Source: Opitutaceae bacterium (lineage in GTDB: Bacteria; Verrucomicrobiota; Verrucomicrobiia; Opitutales; Opitutaceae). From it: a DNA stretch of 47,959 nt. Where the stretch lies: positions 1 through 47,959 of the forward strand of contig JAEUGW010000028.1 of assembly GCA_016795565.1 (NCBI GenBank), written 5' to 3'. Of the stretch, positions 11,546 to 19,181 are shown piece by piece (the stretch's first letter is position 1; the number at the start of each line of letters is the position of its first letter). Below the pieces are notes generated by a model. The model was not told the DNA's origin. It did no database searches and saw only the letters and a list, made by a program, of their open reading frames with translations. Made by a program: the position numbers and the translations under genes.

Positions 11546-12724
11546 TCAGATTAGCTCCACGCACGCAGCCAGGCCCTCGCCGCCGCCGATGCAGATGGCG
11601 GCGACGCCGCGCTTGAGGCCGCGCTCCTGCAGCGCGGCAATGAGCGTCACGAGGATGCGCGCGCCGCTGGCGCCGATGGGATGGCCGAGCGCGATGGCGC
11701 CGCCGCGGACGTTGACCTTGTCGTGCGGCACGCCGAGTTCCGCCATGAACGCCATCGGCACGACGGCGAAGGCCTCGTTCACTTCCCAGAGATCGACGTC
11801 CTTCACCGACCAGCCGGCCTGCTTCAGCGCGGCCGGCGTGGCCTGCACGGGCGCGGTGGTGAACCACACCGGGTCCTGCGCGTGGCCGCCGAAACCGGCG
11901 AGGCGCGCGATGGGCTTGAGGCCCTTCGCCTTCGCGGTGTCGGCGGTGGCGAGCACGAGCGCGGCGGCGCCGTCGTTGATGGAAGAGGCGTTGGCCGGCG
12001 TGATGGTGCCGTCCTTCTGGAAGGCGGGCTTCAGCGTCGGGATCTTGTCGTATTTCACCTTCGCCGGACCCTCGTCGTGCTCGACTTTGGTGACGTTGCC
12101 CTTGGCGTCGGTGGACTCGAAGGGCGTGATCTCCGCGGCGAACTTGCCGTCCTTCTGCGCGGCGTTGGCGCGCTTGAAGGATTCGATGGCATAGGCGTCC
12201 TGCTGCTCGCGGGTAAATTTGTATTTCGTGGCGCACTGCTCGGCGCAGTTACCCATGTGCAGGTTGTTATACGGGTCCCACAGGCCGTCGGTGATCATCG
12301 AGTCGATCACCTGCTGGTGGCCGATGCGGAAGCCGTCGCGCGCCTTCGGCAACAGATAGGGCGCGAGCGTCATGTTCTCCATGCCGCCGGCGACGTAGAG
12401 TGAACCCGCTCCCGCCGCGAGGCCATGGGCCGCCTGCATGACGGTCTGCAGGCCGGAGCCGCAGACCTTGTGCACCGTGGCGCAGCGCACGGACTGCGGC
12501 AGCCCGGCGCCGAGGGCGGCCTGGCGGGCGGGGGCCTGGCCGAGGCCGGCCTGGAGCACATTGCCCATCAGGCAGTCGGTGACGTCGGCGGGGGCGACGT
12601 CGGCCCGGGCGAGCGCGCCCTTGATGGCGGTGGCGCCGAGCTTCGGGGCGGGCACGCCGGCGAACGCGCCCTGGAAGGCGCCAATGGGCGTGCGGGTGGC
12701 GGAGAGGATGACGATGTCGGGCAT
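11546..12724 (-). CDS. Acetyl-CoA C-acetyltransferase (thiolase)
   Basis: Predicted cytosolic thiolase II of 392 aa. It cleaves acetoacetyl-CoA to two acetyl-CoA, or runs the condensation in reverse. The acyl-accepting Cys88 (HKVCGSGLQ), His348 (GHPIGASGAR) and Cys378 (CIGGGEGLAA) are all present. It is first in the run thiolase, antitoxin, toxin, CoA-transferase, so before the toxin-antitoxin insertion the pair probably formed a simple acetoacetate-use operon. The start ATG follows a pyrimidine-rich leader (CCCCTCACCCCC). Other substrates (for example polyhydroxybutyrate synthesis) are possible, but the context favours acetoacetate breakdown. Confidence 0.94.
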   Translation of the reverse strand: MPDIVILSATRTPIGAFQGAFAGVPAPKLGATAIKGALARADVAPADVTDCLMGNVLQAGLGQAPARQAALGAGLPQSVRCATVHKVCGSGLQTVMQAAHGLAAGAGSLYVAGGMENMTLAPYLLPKARDGFRIGHQQVIDSMITDGLWDPYNNLHMGNCAEQCATKYKFTREQQDAYAIESFKRANAAQKDGKFAAEITPFESTDAKGNVTKVEHDEGPAKVKYDKIPTLKPAFQKDGTITPANASSINDGAAALVLATADTAKAKGLKPIARLAGFGGHAQDPVWFTTAPVQATPAALKQAGWSVKDVDLWEVNEAFAVVPMAFMAELGVPHDKVNVRGGAIALGHPIGASGARILVTLIAALQERGLKRGVAAICIGGGEGLAACVELI

Positions 12725-12762
12725 GGGGGTGAGGGGAAAATCTTTCTCTTTCTCGTTCTCTT

Positions 12763-12805
12763 AATCGTTCTCTCGGCTCGTCAGGGGAAGAGAAAGAGAA
12801 CGATT
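12763..12805. repeat. Hairpin between flavin reductase and thiolase genes
   Basis: Perfect 11-bp arms (aatcgttctct at 12763-12773, agagaacgatt at 12795-12805) surround a 21-nt loop. Nearby CTTTCTCTTTCTCG runs repeat the same units. The right arm reaches into the stop codon of the flavin reductase-like gene, so it could act as its transcript end. Confidence 0.55.
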
Positions 12806-13412
12806 ATGTCGGTCGCTTGATTTCGAAGAGATCGGTCGCGGAGCGGGTGTAGTAGTTGCCGCCCATGCGGCCGATGGTGTCGAGCTTGCGCGGGTCGAGG
12901 GCGCCGTCGGTGATGACCGCCTCGCTGACATGCGCGCAGAGCACGGTGCCAAAGACCACGTTGCCGGCGAGCGGGCCCTCGCCGATGCGGACGATGCGGT
13001 CGAGCCGGCACTCGAACGACACCGGCGAAGCGGCGACGCGCGGCGGCTTCACGAGCGCGGACGGCGCGGTGGCGATGTCGAACTTCTCGAACTCGCTCTC
13101 GCCGTGCGGCAGCGGGGCCGAGGTGAGGTTCATCGTCTCGCGCAGGGCGTAGGGCACGATGTTGACGACGAACTCCGGCACCTGCTCGACGTTGACGACG
13201 CTGTCTTTCTTCTTGCCGGTGCGGTCATTGGCGCCGGTGAACATCAGGGTCGGCGGATTGGCGCAGATGCCCTGGAAGAACGAGAACGGCGCGAGGTTCG
13301 TCCGGCCGTCCGCCGAGATGGTGGAGACCCAGGCGATGGGCCGCGGATTGATCGCGTTGATCAGCCACGGGTAGGAATCGCGCGGGGGGAGCTTCTGGAA
13401 ATCGACGAGCAT
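12804..13412 (-). CDS. Flavin reductase-like domain protein (FMN-binding split barrel)
   Basis: A 202-aa protein of the flavoredoxin/DIM6-NTAB type. Visible signatures are PWLINAINPRPIAWVSTIS near residues 18-37, NLAPFSFFQGICANPP, VVNIVPYALRETMN, and a GRMGGNYYTR motif near the C-terminus. Members bind FMN and either reduce flavin for a partner oxygenase or act as oxidoreductases of unknown substrate. It lies in line with and downstream of homogentisate dioxygenase. That placement suggests a link to tyrosine breakdown, but neither HPPD nor HmgA needs flavin, so its role is open. No monooxygenase partner is visible next to it. Confidence 0.85.
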   Translation of the reverse strand: MLVDFQKLPPRDSYPWLINAINPRPIAWVSTISADGRTNLAPFSFFQGICANPPTLMFTGANDRTGKKKDSVVNVEQVPEFVVNIVPYALRETMNLTSAPLPHGESEFEKFDIATAPSALVKPPRVAASPVSFECRLDRIVRIGEGPLAGNVVFGTVLCAHVSEAVITDGALDPRKLDTIGRMGGNYYTRSATDLFEIKRPT

Positions 13413-13426
13413 GACAAAGGAGAAGC

Positions 13427-13505
13427 GGAGTCAGGATACAGGAGTCAGAAGCCGGCAAAGGCGAAGGATTTTCTCCTGAATCCTGGCTCCTTTCATCCTG
13501 ACTCC
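13427..13505. repeat. Imperfect palindrome built of GGAGTCAGGAT units
   Basis: Perfect 11-bp outer arms (ggagtcaggat at 13427-13437, atcctgactcc at 13495-13505) enclose further partial copies (aggagtcag; cctgaatcctggctcc). It fills the gap between the stop of homogentisate dioxygenase and the flavin reductase-like gene. Confidence 0.6.
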
Positions 13506-13506
13506 T

Positions 13507-14691
13507 TTAGCCCAGCCAGCTCAGCGGATAGTTCGGGTCGTCCATCGCCAGGGCCTCGGCGGTGAGCTCGAGCGGGAACTGCGTGTCGAACATCACGGCG
13601 AGCTCCTCGGTGCGCGCCGCAGCCATGCTGGCGAGCGTCGTGCCGGGATGCGGGCCGTGCGGGATGCCCTGCGGGTGGAGCGTGAACGAGCCGGGCTCGA
13701 CGCCCTTGCGCGAGCCGAACTGGCCGCGCACGTAGAAAAGCACCTCGTCGGCCTCGGTGTTGTCGTGCGCCCACGGCACCTTGATGGCCTCGGGATGGTG
13801 GTCGAGGTAGCGCGGCGCGAAGGTGCAGATGACGAAGCCGTGCATCTCGAAGGTCTGGTGCACTGGCGGCGGCAGGTGGACGGTGCCGGTCAGCGGTTCA
13901 AAATCATTCGCGTTGAACGTGAACGGGTAAAGGTAGCCGTCCCAGCCCACGACGTCGTGCGGGTGGCTGGCCATGACGTTGCGCGTGAAGCGGGTGCGAT
14001 CCTTCGTCAAAATGGCGAAGTCGCCCTCCTGGTCCTGCGCGATGATCTCGCTCGGGCCGTGGAAATCGCGCTCGCTGTAGGGCGCGCCCATGCGGATCTG
14101 GCCTTCCTTGTGCAAATAGCGCTCGGGGAGGCGGACGGGGTGCGTGGACTCGATGACGAGGTAGTCCTCCTTCGCGATGTCGTCCGGCACGAGCCGGTAG
14201 ATGGTGCCGCGCGGGATGACGATGTAGTCATCCTGCCGGTAGCGGAGCCGGCCGTATTGCGACTCGAGCCAGCCGCCGCCGGCCCAGACGAAGATCACAT
14301 CGTCGCACTGGCCGTTGCGGTAGAAATCGTAACCCGACTCCATCGCCGTGGCCGGGCGGCAGCGGTAGGCGCCGATGTCGGCGTTGAACATCAGCGGCAC
14401 GCGGCCGGTGTAGGGATCGCCCTTCCGCGCCATGCCGGCGGATTTGAGGTGATGGTGGCGCAGCGGCGTGTGCCCGGCCGGCTTGAGCGCGAACTCCCTA
14501 AACAACTCGACGCTCTTCACGCGGGTCGGCGGCTTCAGGTGATAGACGATGCTGTAGGCACGGTCGAAGCCCTCGGTCGTGATGACGTGCTCGTAGTGCA
14601 GGCCCTCGCCCTTGTAGCTCGCGGCCGGGTCGCGCGGAAACTTGATGTGGTGCTTCCGGGGGACCGAACCGAGTTTCAGGTATTGGGGCAT
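13507..14691 (-). CDS. hmgA: Homogentisate 1,2-dioxygenase
   Basis: Opens the aromatic ring of homogentisate to give maleylacetoacetate in tyrosine breakdown; a cytosolic Fe(II) cupin enzyme of 394 aa. It shows the family N-terminus (LGSVPRKHHIKFP), GEGLHYEHVITTEGF, a central WAGGGWLESQYGRLRYRQDDYIVIPRGT cupin segment, and a C-terminal metal-site region (WAHDNTEADEVLFYVRG, then HPQGIPHGPHPG) that supplies the His/Glu/His ligands. The frame extends to 14769, but the ATG at 14691 (MPQYLKLG) matches the family start. It follows HPPD in the same direction with a palindrome between them. It is shorter than the human enzyme, as expected for this bacterial subtype. Confidence 0.92.
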   Translation of the reverse strand: MPQYLKLGSVPRKHHIKFPRDPAASYKGEGLHYEHVITTEGFDRAYSIVYHLKPPTRVKSVELFREFALKPAGHTPLRHHHLKSAGMARKGDPYTGRVPLMFNADIGAYRCRPATAMESGYDFYRNGQCDDVIFVWAGGGWLESQYGRLRYRQDDYIVIPRGTIYRLVPDDIAKEDYLVIESTHPVRLPERYLHKEGQIRMGAPYSERDFHGPSEIIAQDQEGDFAILTKDRTRFTRNVMASHPHDVVGWDGYLYPFTFNANDFEPLTGTVHLPPPVHQTFEMHGFVICTFAPRYLDHHPEAIKVPWAHDNTEADEVLFYVRGQFGSRKGVEPGSFTLHPQGIPHGPHPGTTLASMAAARTEELAVMFDTQFPLELTAEALAMDDPNYPLSWLG

Positions 14692-14697
14692 GATGGG

Positions 14698-14795
14698 AAT
14701 TTTCGATTTTGGATTTCGGATTTTCGATTGCCGGCCGGGCAAAACTACAGCGGCGGCACTTAAAATCAAAAATCGAGAATCGAGAATCTAAAATT
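14698..14795. repeat. AT-rich imperfect palindrome between hppD and hmgA
   Basis: The left arm (14698-14729) is made of ATTTTCGATT/GGATTTCGG units and the right arm (14761-14795) of AAAATCAAAAATCGAGAATC units, which are imperfect inverted copies. The right arm includes the start of the HPPD stop codon. It is strikingly AT-rich in a 70% GC setting. Its build matches the other palindromes at 11461, 12763 and 13427. Confidence 0.6.
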
Positions 14796-15909
14796 ACAAG
14801 GTTCCGCGCCGGGCCTGCTCGCGCTCGATGGCCTCGAACAGGGCGCGGAAGTTGCCCTCGCCGAAACCAATCGAGCGGCCGCGCCGCTGGATGACCTCGA
14901 AGAACAGTGTCGGCCGCGCGAACACGCACTTGGTGAAAAGCTGGAGCAGGTAGCCCTCCTCGTTGTCGCGGTCCACGAGGATCTTGAGCTTCTTCAGGTC
15001 CTCCTTGTTTTCCTGGATCTTGCCGACGCGCGTGTCGAATTCGCCGTCGTAGTAGCTGTCCGGCACGTCGAGGAACTCCTGGCCCATCTTGCGCATCTCG
15101 TCGATCGTGGCGGTGATGTCGGGCGTGAGGAGCGCGATGTGCTGCACGCCGGCGCCGTTGTATTGGTCGAGGAATTCCTGGATCTGCGAGTTGGCGGAGG
15201 AGGGCTCGTTGATCGGCAGCTTCACCCAGCCGTCGGTCGAGCTGACGACCTTGGACATCAGCGCCGAGCGGCCGGTGTTGATGTCGAAGTGCATGAACAG
15301 GTCGAAGCCGAACACCTGTTCGTAGAAGGTCACCCACTCGTCCATGCGCTCCACGTTGGCGACGACGTGGTCGATCATGGCGAAGTTGATCTCGCGGTCG
15401 TCGATGCCGCCCGGGACGTTGATGAAGCCCGGCATGAACTCGCCGCGGCCCTTGCGCTCGACGAAGCTGTGGATCGTGTCGCCGTAGGCCGCGATGGCGG
15501 CGTGGACGATGTTGTCGTCGGCGTAGAGCTCGCGCACAGCGTTCGCGCCGCGGCGCTGGGCCTCGGCGAAGGCGTGTCCGGCGTCCTTCACCTTGAAGGC
15601 CACGTCGCGCACGCCACAGCCGTGCTTCTCCAGGTGGGCGCGGAGGAAATCCGCCGTCTCGCCCGCGCCCTGCGGCTCGCTCACGACGAAGTTGACGCGG
15701 CCCTGGCCGACGACGTGCGCACGGCGGCCCACGAGGCCGGTGGAGTTGTCGCCGTAGGCGCGCGGCGACATGCCGTATTTCTGCACGAAGAAGTCGCGCC
15801 ACTGGTCGGCGTTATCAACGTAGAACTCGATGTGGTCGAAACCGCGCAGACCGAGCGGATTCACGCCGGTTTTGCGTTCGACGGGCTTGTCAAAAAATGT
15901 GCGGCTCAT
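14794..15909 (-). CDS. hppD: 4-hydroxyphenylpyruvate dioxygenase
   Basis: Converts 4-hydroxyphenylpyruvate to homogentisate using Fe(II) and O2, feeding homogentisate dioxygenase encoded downstream. The 371-aa chain has the two vicinal-oxygen-chelate halves. The likely metal ligands are His in NFAMIDHVVANV, His in GVQHIALLTPDI and Glu in LFFEVIQRRG. The family C-terminal GFGEGNFRALFEAIEREQ is present. The frame is open to 16038, but ATG at 15909 (MSRTFFDKP) gives the normal length. It diverges from the LuxR-type regulator at 16061, and the intergenic region carries a perfect inverted repeat that may be the control site. Confidence 0.95.
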   Translation of the reverse strand: MSRTFFDKPVERKTGVNPLGLRGFDHIEFYVDNADQWRDFFVQKYGMSPRAYGDNSTGLVGRRAHVVGQGRVNFVVSEPQGAGETADFLRAHLEKHGCGVRDVAFKVKDAGHAFAEAQRRGANAVRELYADDNIVHAAIAAYGDTIHSFVERKGRGEFMPGFINVPGGIDDREINFAMIDHVVANVERMDEWVTFYEQVFGFDLFMHFDINTGRSALMSKVVSSTDGWVKLPINEPSSANSQIQEFLDQYNGAGVQHIALLTPDITATIDEMRKMGQEFLDVPDSYYDGEFDTRVGKIQENKEDLKKLKILVDRDNEEGYLLQLFTKCVFARPTLFFEVIQRRGRSIGFGEGNFRALFEAIEREQARRGTL

Positions 15910-15998
15910 GCGTGGAAGGACCCGGCGGATGATGTCCGGCCGGGCGTTGAGGTTTGACCTGACTCTAACCGCCCCACCCAGCCGCGGCCATACGCCGG

Positions 15999-16047
15999 AC
16001 GGAGTAAACGGCCTTGCGTCGCCGGGCGGGACGGCCATTTACTCCGT
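15999..16047. promoter_or_regulatory. Inverted repeat in the hppD / luxR-type divergent promoter
   Basis: Perfect 10-bp arms, acggagtaaa (15999-16008) and tttactccgt (16038-16047), are separated by 29 bp. The right arm is 14 bp before the start of the LuxR-type regulator gene. Arm spacing of about 39 bp centre to centre is near four DNA turns, which suits two dimers or looped binding. A candidate operator for the divergent pair, probably bound by the regulator itself. Confidence 0.5.
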
Positions 16048-16060
16048 TCAGCCTAACCCC

Positions 16061-16648
16061 ATGCCCCACCCCAACGTCCACATTCCGCTTCTCGACCATG
16101 TGCTCGCCATGCTGGAGGACGTGCCCGTCGGCCTGCTTCTGCTGGACGCGGCCGCCCGGCCCCTGTGGTTCAATGATGAAGCCACTCGCGCCTGCGCGGT
16201 GTGGAACCACGGGGAACGGCCCGCCGCCGCCCTGCGCGCGCGCAACGCCTTTCGCGTGCCCGAGGCGCTGCTGGCCGCCTGCCGGGAACTGCACGCCGCC
16301 CCGGTGCCGACCAAGGTCGTCAGCGACAACACCCGCGGGCTGCACGCGCGCATCAAGCTCCACACGGCACCCGGCGAATCCGCGCCGGCCTTCCACATCC
16401 AGCTCGACTACCGCCGCCCACGCGGCGACCGGGACCGCCCGCTTTCCCCCGGTGCCGTGGCCCTGCTGGCCCGGCTGACCGAGCGCGAGCGCGAAGTGGC
16501 CATGCGCGTGCGCGAGGGCCTGCGCACGGCGGAGATCGCCGCCGAGCTGCGCCGGAGCCCCCTGACGATCAAGACCCAGCTCGCCGCCATCTTCGCCAAG
16601 CTCAGCGTCCGCGGCCGCACCCGCGTCGCCGCGCTGCTCAATCGCTGA
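16061..16648 (+). CDS. LuxR-type transcriptional regulator with PAS-like sensor half
   Basis: A 195-aa cytosolic regulator without a receiver domain. Residues 1-110 look PAS-like (VPVGLLLLDAAARPLWFNDEA near the start), and the C-terminus is a LuxR/GerE helix-turn-helix (LTEREREVAMRVREGLRTAEIA, then SPLTIKTQLAAIFAKL). It is divergent from hppD, so control of the tyrosine genes is the natural guess, with an aromatic ligand bound by the PAS-like half. That role is inference. ATG at 16061 follows CCTAACCCC and gives a compact protein; the open frame extends upstream into hppD but has no family support there. Confidence 0.8.
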   Translation: MPHPNVHIPLLDHVLAMLEDVPVGLLLLDAAARPLWFNDEATRACAVWNHGERPAAALRARNAFRVPEALLAACRELHAAPVPTKVVSDNTRGLHARIKLHTAPGESAPAFHIQLDYRRPRGDRDRPLSPGAVALLARLTEREREVAMRVREGLRTAEIAAELRRSPLTIKTQLAAIFAKLSVRGRTRVAALLNR

Positions 16649-16701
16649 GGCCCGGGCGTGACAACCGCCGCCGGGCCTGTCTTGCTGACCACCACACCCG
16701 C

Positions 16702-17676
16702 ATGAGCGCCATCAAGTCGACCGGCATATCGGAGGAAAAATTCGGCCCCTGGCTGCGCCGCGAGCTGCGGCGCTCCCTCCGGCTCGGCCTCCTCCTGCTG
16801 ATCGCCGGCACCGGGCTGGTGTGGGGACTGACCGCAACCTCGCCGAGGGCCGCCGCCGGCTGGACTGATTTCAACTACCGGCTGTCCGCCGCCGCCCTCG
16901 ACGAGCATCCGGTGGCGCTGCTCCGCACCTTCGCCACGCGGCTGCGCGAGAGCGAATACGGCTGGCGGCCGCTCAGCCTCGCCACCCCCTTCAACGTCAC
17001 CGCCGCCCAGGAAGCCCTCCGGCGCGACTACCCCGAGGTGACCGGCGTGTTCGACGGCGTGCCGCAGGTGCCCCGCGCCGGCCGGCTGCGCGCGGCCAAT
17101 CCCGCGCTTCACGAACAGCGCATGGCGGCCTACCTCCGGCACCACGACCGGATCCAGTCGGGCCGCTTCACCAGCCTCTACGACCGTGACGACCTGTTTT
17201 CCGCACCCGACGCCAACGTGCGGCTCGGCCTCTTCGCGACCAAGCTGTTCGGCTTGGTGGACGCGCTTTTCCACACCATCGGCACCATCCTGGGAAGCGG
17301 CGCCGCCGGCGTATTCCTCTTCGGCACCGTGCTGGCCCTGACGGCAGCGCCCCTCTGGCGTTCGCGACGCCCCGCCCGCACCTGGCTCAAGCTCCTCGCC
17401 TGGCCCACCCTGGCCAGCACCCTTGTCTGGGCCGCCATCATCGTCATGGCCACCGCCGCCGCCGTGTTGGGCGGGCTGACGCCGAACACCTCCGCCCTCG
17501 CGCTCCTGTCCGCGCTGCCGCTGCTCTCCATGCTCGCCAAGCTCCCGCTGCACCTCGCCGAGACCCTCGTCAACCCCGCCCCGGCCCCACGCAAATGGGA
17601 TGGCATCGAGCGCCGCAAACCCCGCCCGCCCGAGCCCAAGCCCGGCGAGACCACGCCGCCCCTCGGGGGTGCGTAA
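16702..17676 (+). CDS. Hypothetical membrane protein, 324 aa
   Basis: No recognised family. A hydrophobic segment at about residues 28-46 (LGLLLLIAGTGLVWGLTA) is followed by a roughly 150-residue extracytoplasmic region. That region contains TTF-like ATPFNVTAAQEALRRDYP and a conserved-looking DRDDLFSAPDANVRLGLFATKLF stretch. Three further membrane segments follow at about residues 195-215, 232-255 and 265-285, then a basic, proline-rich cytoplasmic tail (KWDGIERRKPRPPEP). No enzyme motif is seen. It follows the LuxR-type gene by 53 nt in the same direction and precedes phenylalanine hydroxylase, so it may share regulation with aromatic catabolism. A channel, transporter accessory or sensor role cannot be told apart. 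Confidence 0.75.
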   Translation: MSAIKSTGISEEKFGPWLRRELRRSLRLGLLLLIAGTGLVWGLTATSPRAAAGWTDFNYRLSAAALDEHPVALLRTFATRLRESEYGWRPLSLATPFNVTAAQEALRRDYPEVTGVFDGVPQVPRAGRLRAANPALHEQRMAAYLRHHDRIQSGRFTSLYDRDDLFSAPDANVRLGLFATKLFGLVDALFHTIGTILGSGAAGVFLFGTVLALTAAPLWRSRRPARTWLKLLAWPTLASTLVWAAIIVMATAAAVLGGLTPNTSALALLSALPLLSMLAKLPLHLAETLVNPAPAPRKWDGIERRKPRPPEPKPGETTPPLGGA

Positions 17677-17691
17677 TCCTGGGTTCTTGTA

Positions 17692-17757
17692 GGCGGGGTG
17701 CCCCCACCCCGCAGGTCCCAGGTTTCGCGATGCCTCGCGGGGTGAGGGCACCCCGCC
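17692..17757. repeat. REP-like palindrome, 21-bp arms
   Basis: Arms 17692-17712 (ggcggggtgcccccaccccgc) and 17737-17757 are inverted copies with a single mismatch in 21 bp, around a 24-nt loop. It is downstream of the membrane protein gene and upstream of phhA. It can form a very stable hairpin. The size resembles REP/BIME elements or a strong terminator without a T-tract. Confidence 0.7.
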
Positions 17758-17854
17758 CACATCGAACCGGCACCGGCCTAGCCTTTTCGGCGTAAACATT
17801 GCCGGCGTCCTGTTCGGGATTCGATTCGCCGCCGGGAGCCGGCAGAGTGCCGCC

Positions 17855-18655
17855 ATGCAGAATACCCCCGCCCACCCTGAAACCCCAACCGGCGCCGACG
17901 ACCCGCGCTGCGTTCCCCACAAGCTCACCGCCCCGCTGCCCGTCGGCGCGGAGTGCCCCTACCCGGCCTACACCGCCGACGAGCAGGACGTCTGGCGCAC
18001 CCTCTACGCCCGCATGGAGACACTCCTGCCCGGCCGCGCGGCGGACGAATTCCACCTCGGGCTGCTCGCCCTGGACCTGGAAAAGCACCGCATCCCGGCC
18101 CTCGCCGATGTCTCCCGCAAGCTGCAGGCCGCCACCAACTGGCAGATCGCACGCACGCCGGGCCTGCTCGATGCGCATGACTTCTTTTCCTACCTCGCGC
18201 GCCGCATCTTCCCCTGCACCGACTACATCCGCGCGCGCCACGAACTCGACTACACGCCGGCCCCTGACTGCTTCCACGACATCTTCGGCCACACGCCGAT
18301 GATCATGCACCCGCGCTTCGCCAACTTCTACCAGAAGATCGGCCAGGCCGCCCTGGCGTGCCAGGATCCGGCGGTCGAGGAGGGTCTGACGCGCATCTAC
18401 TGGTTCACCGTCGAGTTCGGCCTGATCCGGAATCCCGGCGGCCCGCGCATCTACGGCAACGGCATCATCTCCTCCTCCGGCGAGACGCAGCACTCCCTCA
18501 CCGACAAGGTCAGGAAGCTGCCCTACCGGCCCGAGACGCTGGCCGCGCAGGCCTACGACATCTGGCATTTTCAGGAGACGCTGTTCGTCATCGAGTCCTT
18601 CGACCAGCTGGAGCAGGAGTTTGTCCGCTGGGCCCGCGACCACCGGCTGCTCTGA
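17855..18655 (+). CDS. phhA: Phenylalanine 4-monooxygenase
   Basis: Hydroxylates phenylalanine to tyrosine using tetrahydropterin, O2 and Fe(II), opening the route to HPPD and homogentisate dioxygenase. The 266-aa monomeric bacterial form carries the iron ligands His141 and His146 (CFHDIFGHTP) and Glu187 (WFTVEFGL). It also shows the pterin-site stretch RIFPCTDYIR and the late ISSSGETQHSL block. There is no regulatory ACT domain, as usual for bacterial enzymes. A pterin-4a-carbinolamine dehydratase, the common neighbour, is not present here, nor is a tyrosine aminotransferase. The stop is 6 nt from the convergent MarR gene. Confidence 0.96.
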   Translation: MQNTPAHPETPTGADDPRCVPHKLTAPLPVGAECPYPAYTADEQDVWRTLYARMETLLPGRAADEFHLGLLALDLEKHRIPALADVSRKLQAATNWQIARTPGLLDAHDFFSYLARRIFPCTDYIRARHELDYTPAPDCFHDIFGHTPMIMHPRFANFYQKIGQAALACQDPAVEEGLTRIYWFTVEFGLIRNPGGPRIYGNGIISSSGETQHSLTDKVRKLPYRPETLAAQAYDIWHFQETLFVIESFDQLEQEFVRWARDHRLL

Positions 18656-18661
18656 AGCCCG

Positions 18662-19084
18662 TCAATCCGCCGGCATCGATTCGAGCAGCCGGCGCAGCTC
18701 GGGGCGCAGCGAGCGCACCTCGCGCAGGTGCGCGGCGGAGAGCCGGCCGAGCAGCTTCTCGCCGTGGGCGGTCAGGCTGACTTCCTGCTGCCGCCGGTCG
18801 GTCTGCGAGGGTGTCCGGCGCACGAGCTGGCGCTGCACCAGCCGGTTCACCAGGCCGACCGCGCTGTGATGCCGCAGGTGCAGCCGCTCCGCCAGCTCGC
18901 CCACCGACACATAGTCCCGCCCGGGAAACCCCTTGATGGCCAGGAGGGCCTGGTGCTGCTGCGGGGTCAGGCCCGCGGCCAGCGCCGCGTCGCGGCTGAA
19001 ACGCTGGAAGCGGCGCAGCGCGTGCCGCAGCGCGGCGAGCAGCTCATAATGGGATTTGGCGAGACGGGGACGGGCGGTGGCCAT
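18662..19084 (-). CDS. MarR family transcriptional regulator
   Basis: A 140-aa winged-helix regulator. The HTH lies around residues 58-85 (SVGELAERLHLRHHSAVGLVNRL), followed by the wing (RRTPSQTDRRQQEVSLTAHGEKLL) typical of MarR proteins. It is divergent from the CLC channel gene. A palindrome in the shared promoter (19142-19158) is the likely operator for autoregulation and control of the channel. The longer open frame to 19459 runs into the channel gene and is not used; ATG at 19084 is preceded by CCTTCCCC. The ligand is unknown. Confidence 0.92.
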   Translation of the reverse strand: MATARPRLAKSHYELLAALRHALRRFQRFSRDAALAAGLTPQQHQALLAIKGFPGRDYVSVGELAERLHLRHHSAVGLVNRLVQRQLVRRTPSQTDRRQQEVSLTAHGEKLLGRLSAAHLREVRSLRPELRRLLESMPAD

Positions 19085-19141
19085 GGGGAAGGATCGGAGC
19101 AGCAAGGCTTCCCGGCGGCGGGGAGACAATCCTATTGCTTT

Positions 19142-19158
19142 ATATCGCGCCGCGATAT
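19142..19158. promoter_or_regulatory. Palindromic operator candidate between marR-type and clc genes
   Basis: Perfect arms atatcgc and gcgatat surround a 3-bp centre, giving a 17-bp palindrome of the length usual for MarR dimers. It lies 23 bp before the channel start and 57 bp before the MarR start, in an otherwise AT-richer stretch (caatcctattgctttat) that could hold both promoters. Confidence 0.6.
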
Positions 19159-19181
19159 TGTTTGCCGGATTGCCCGCCGCC

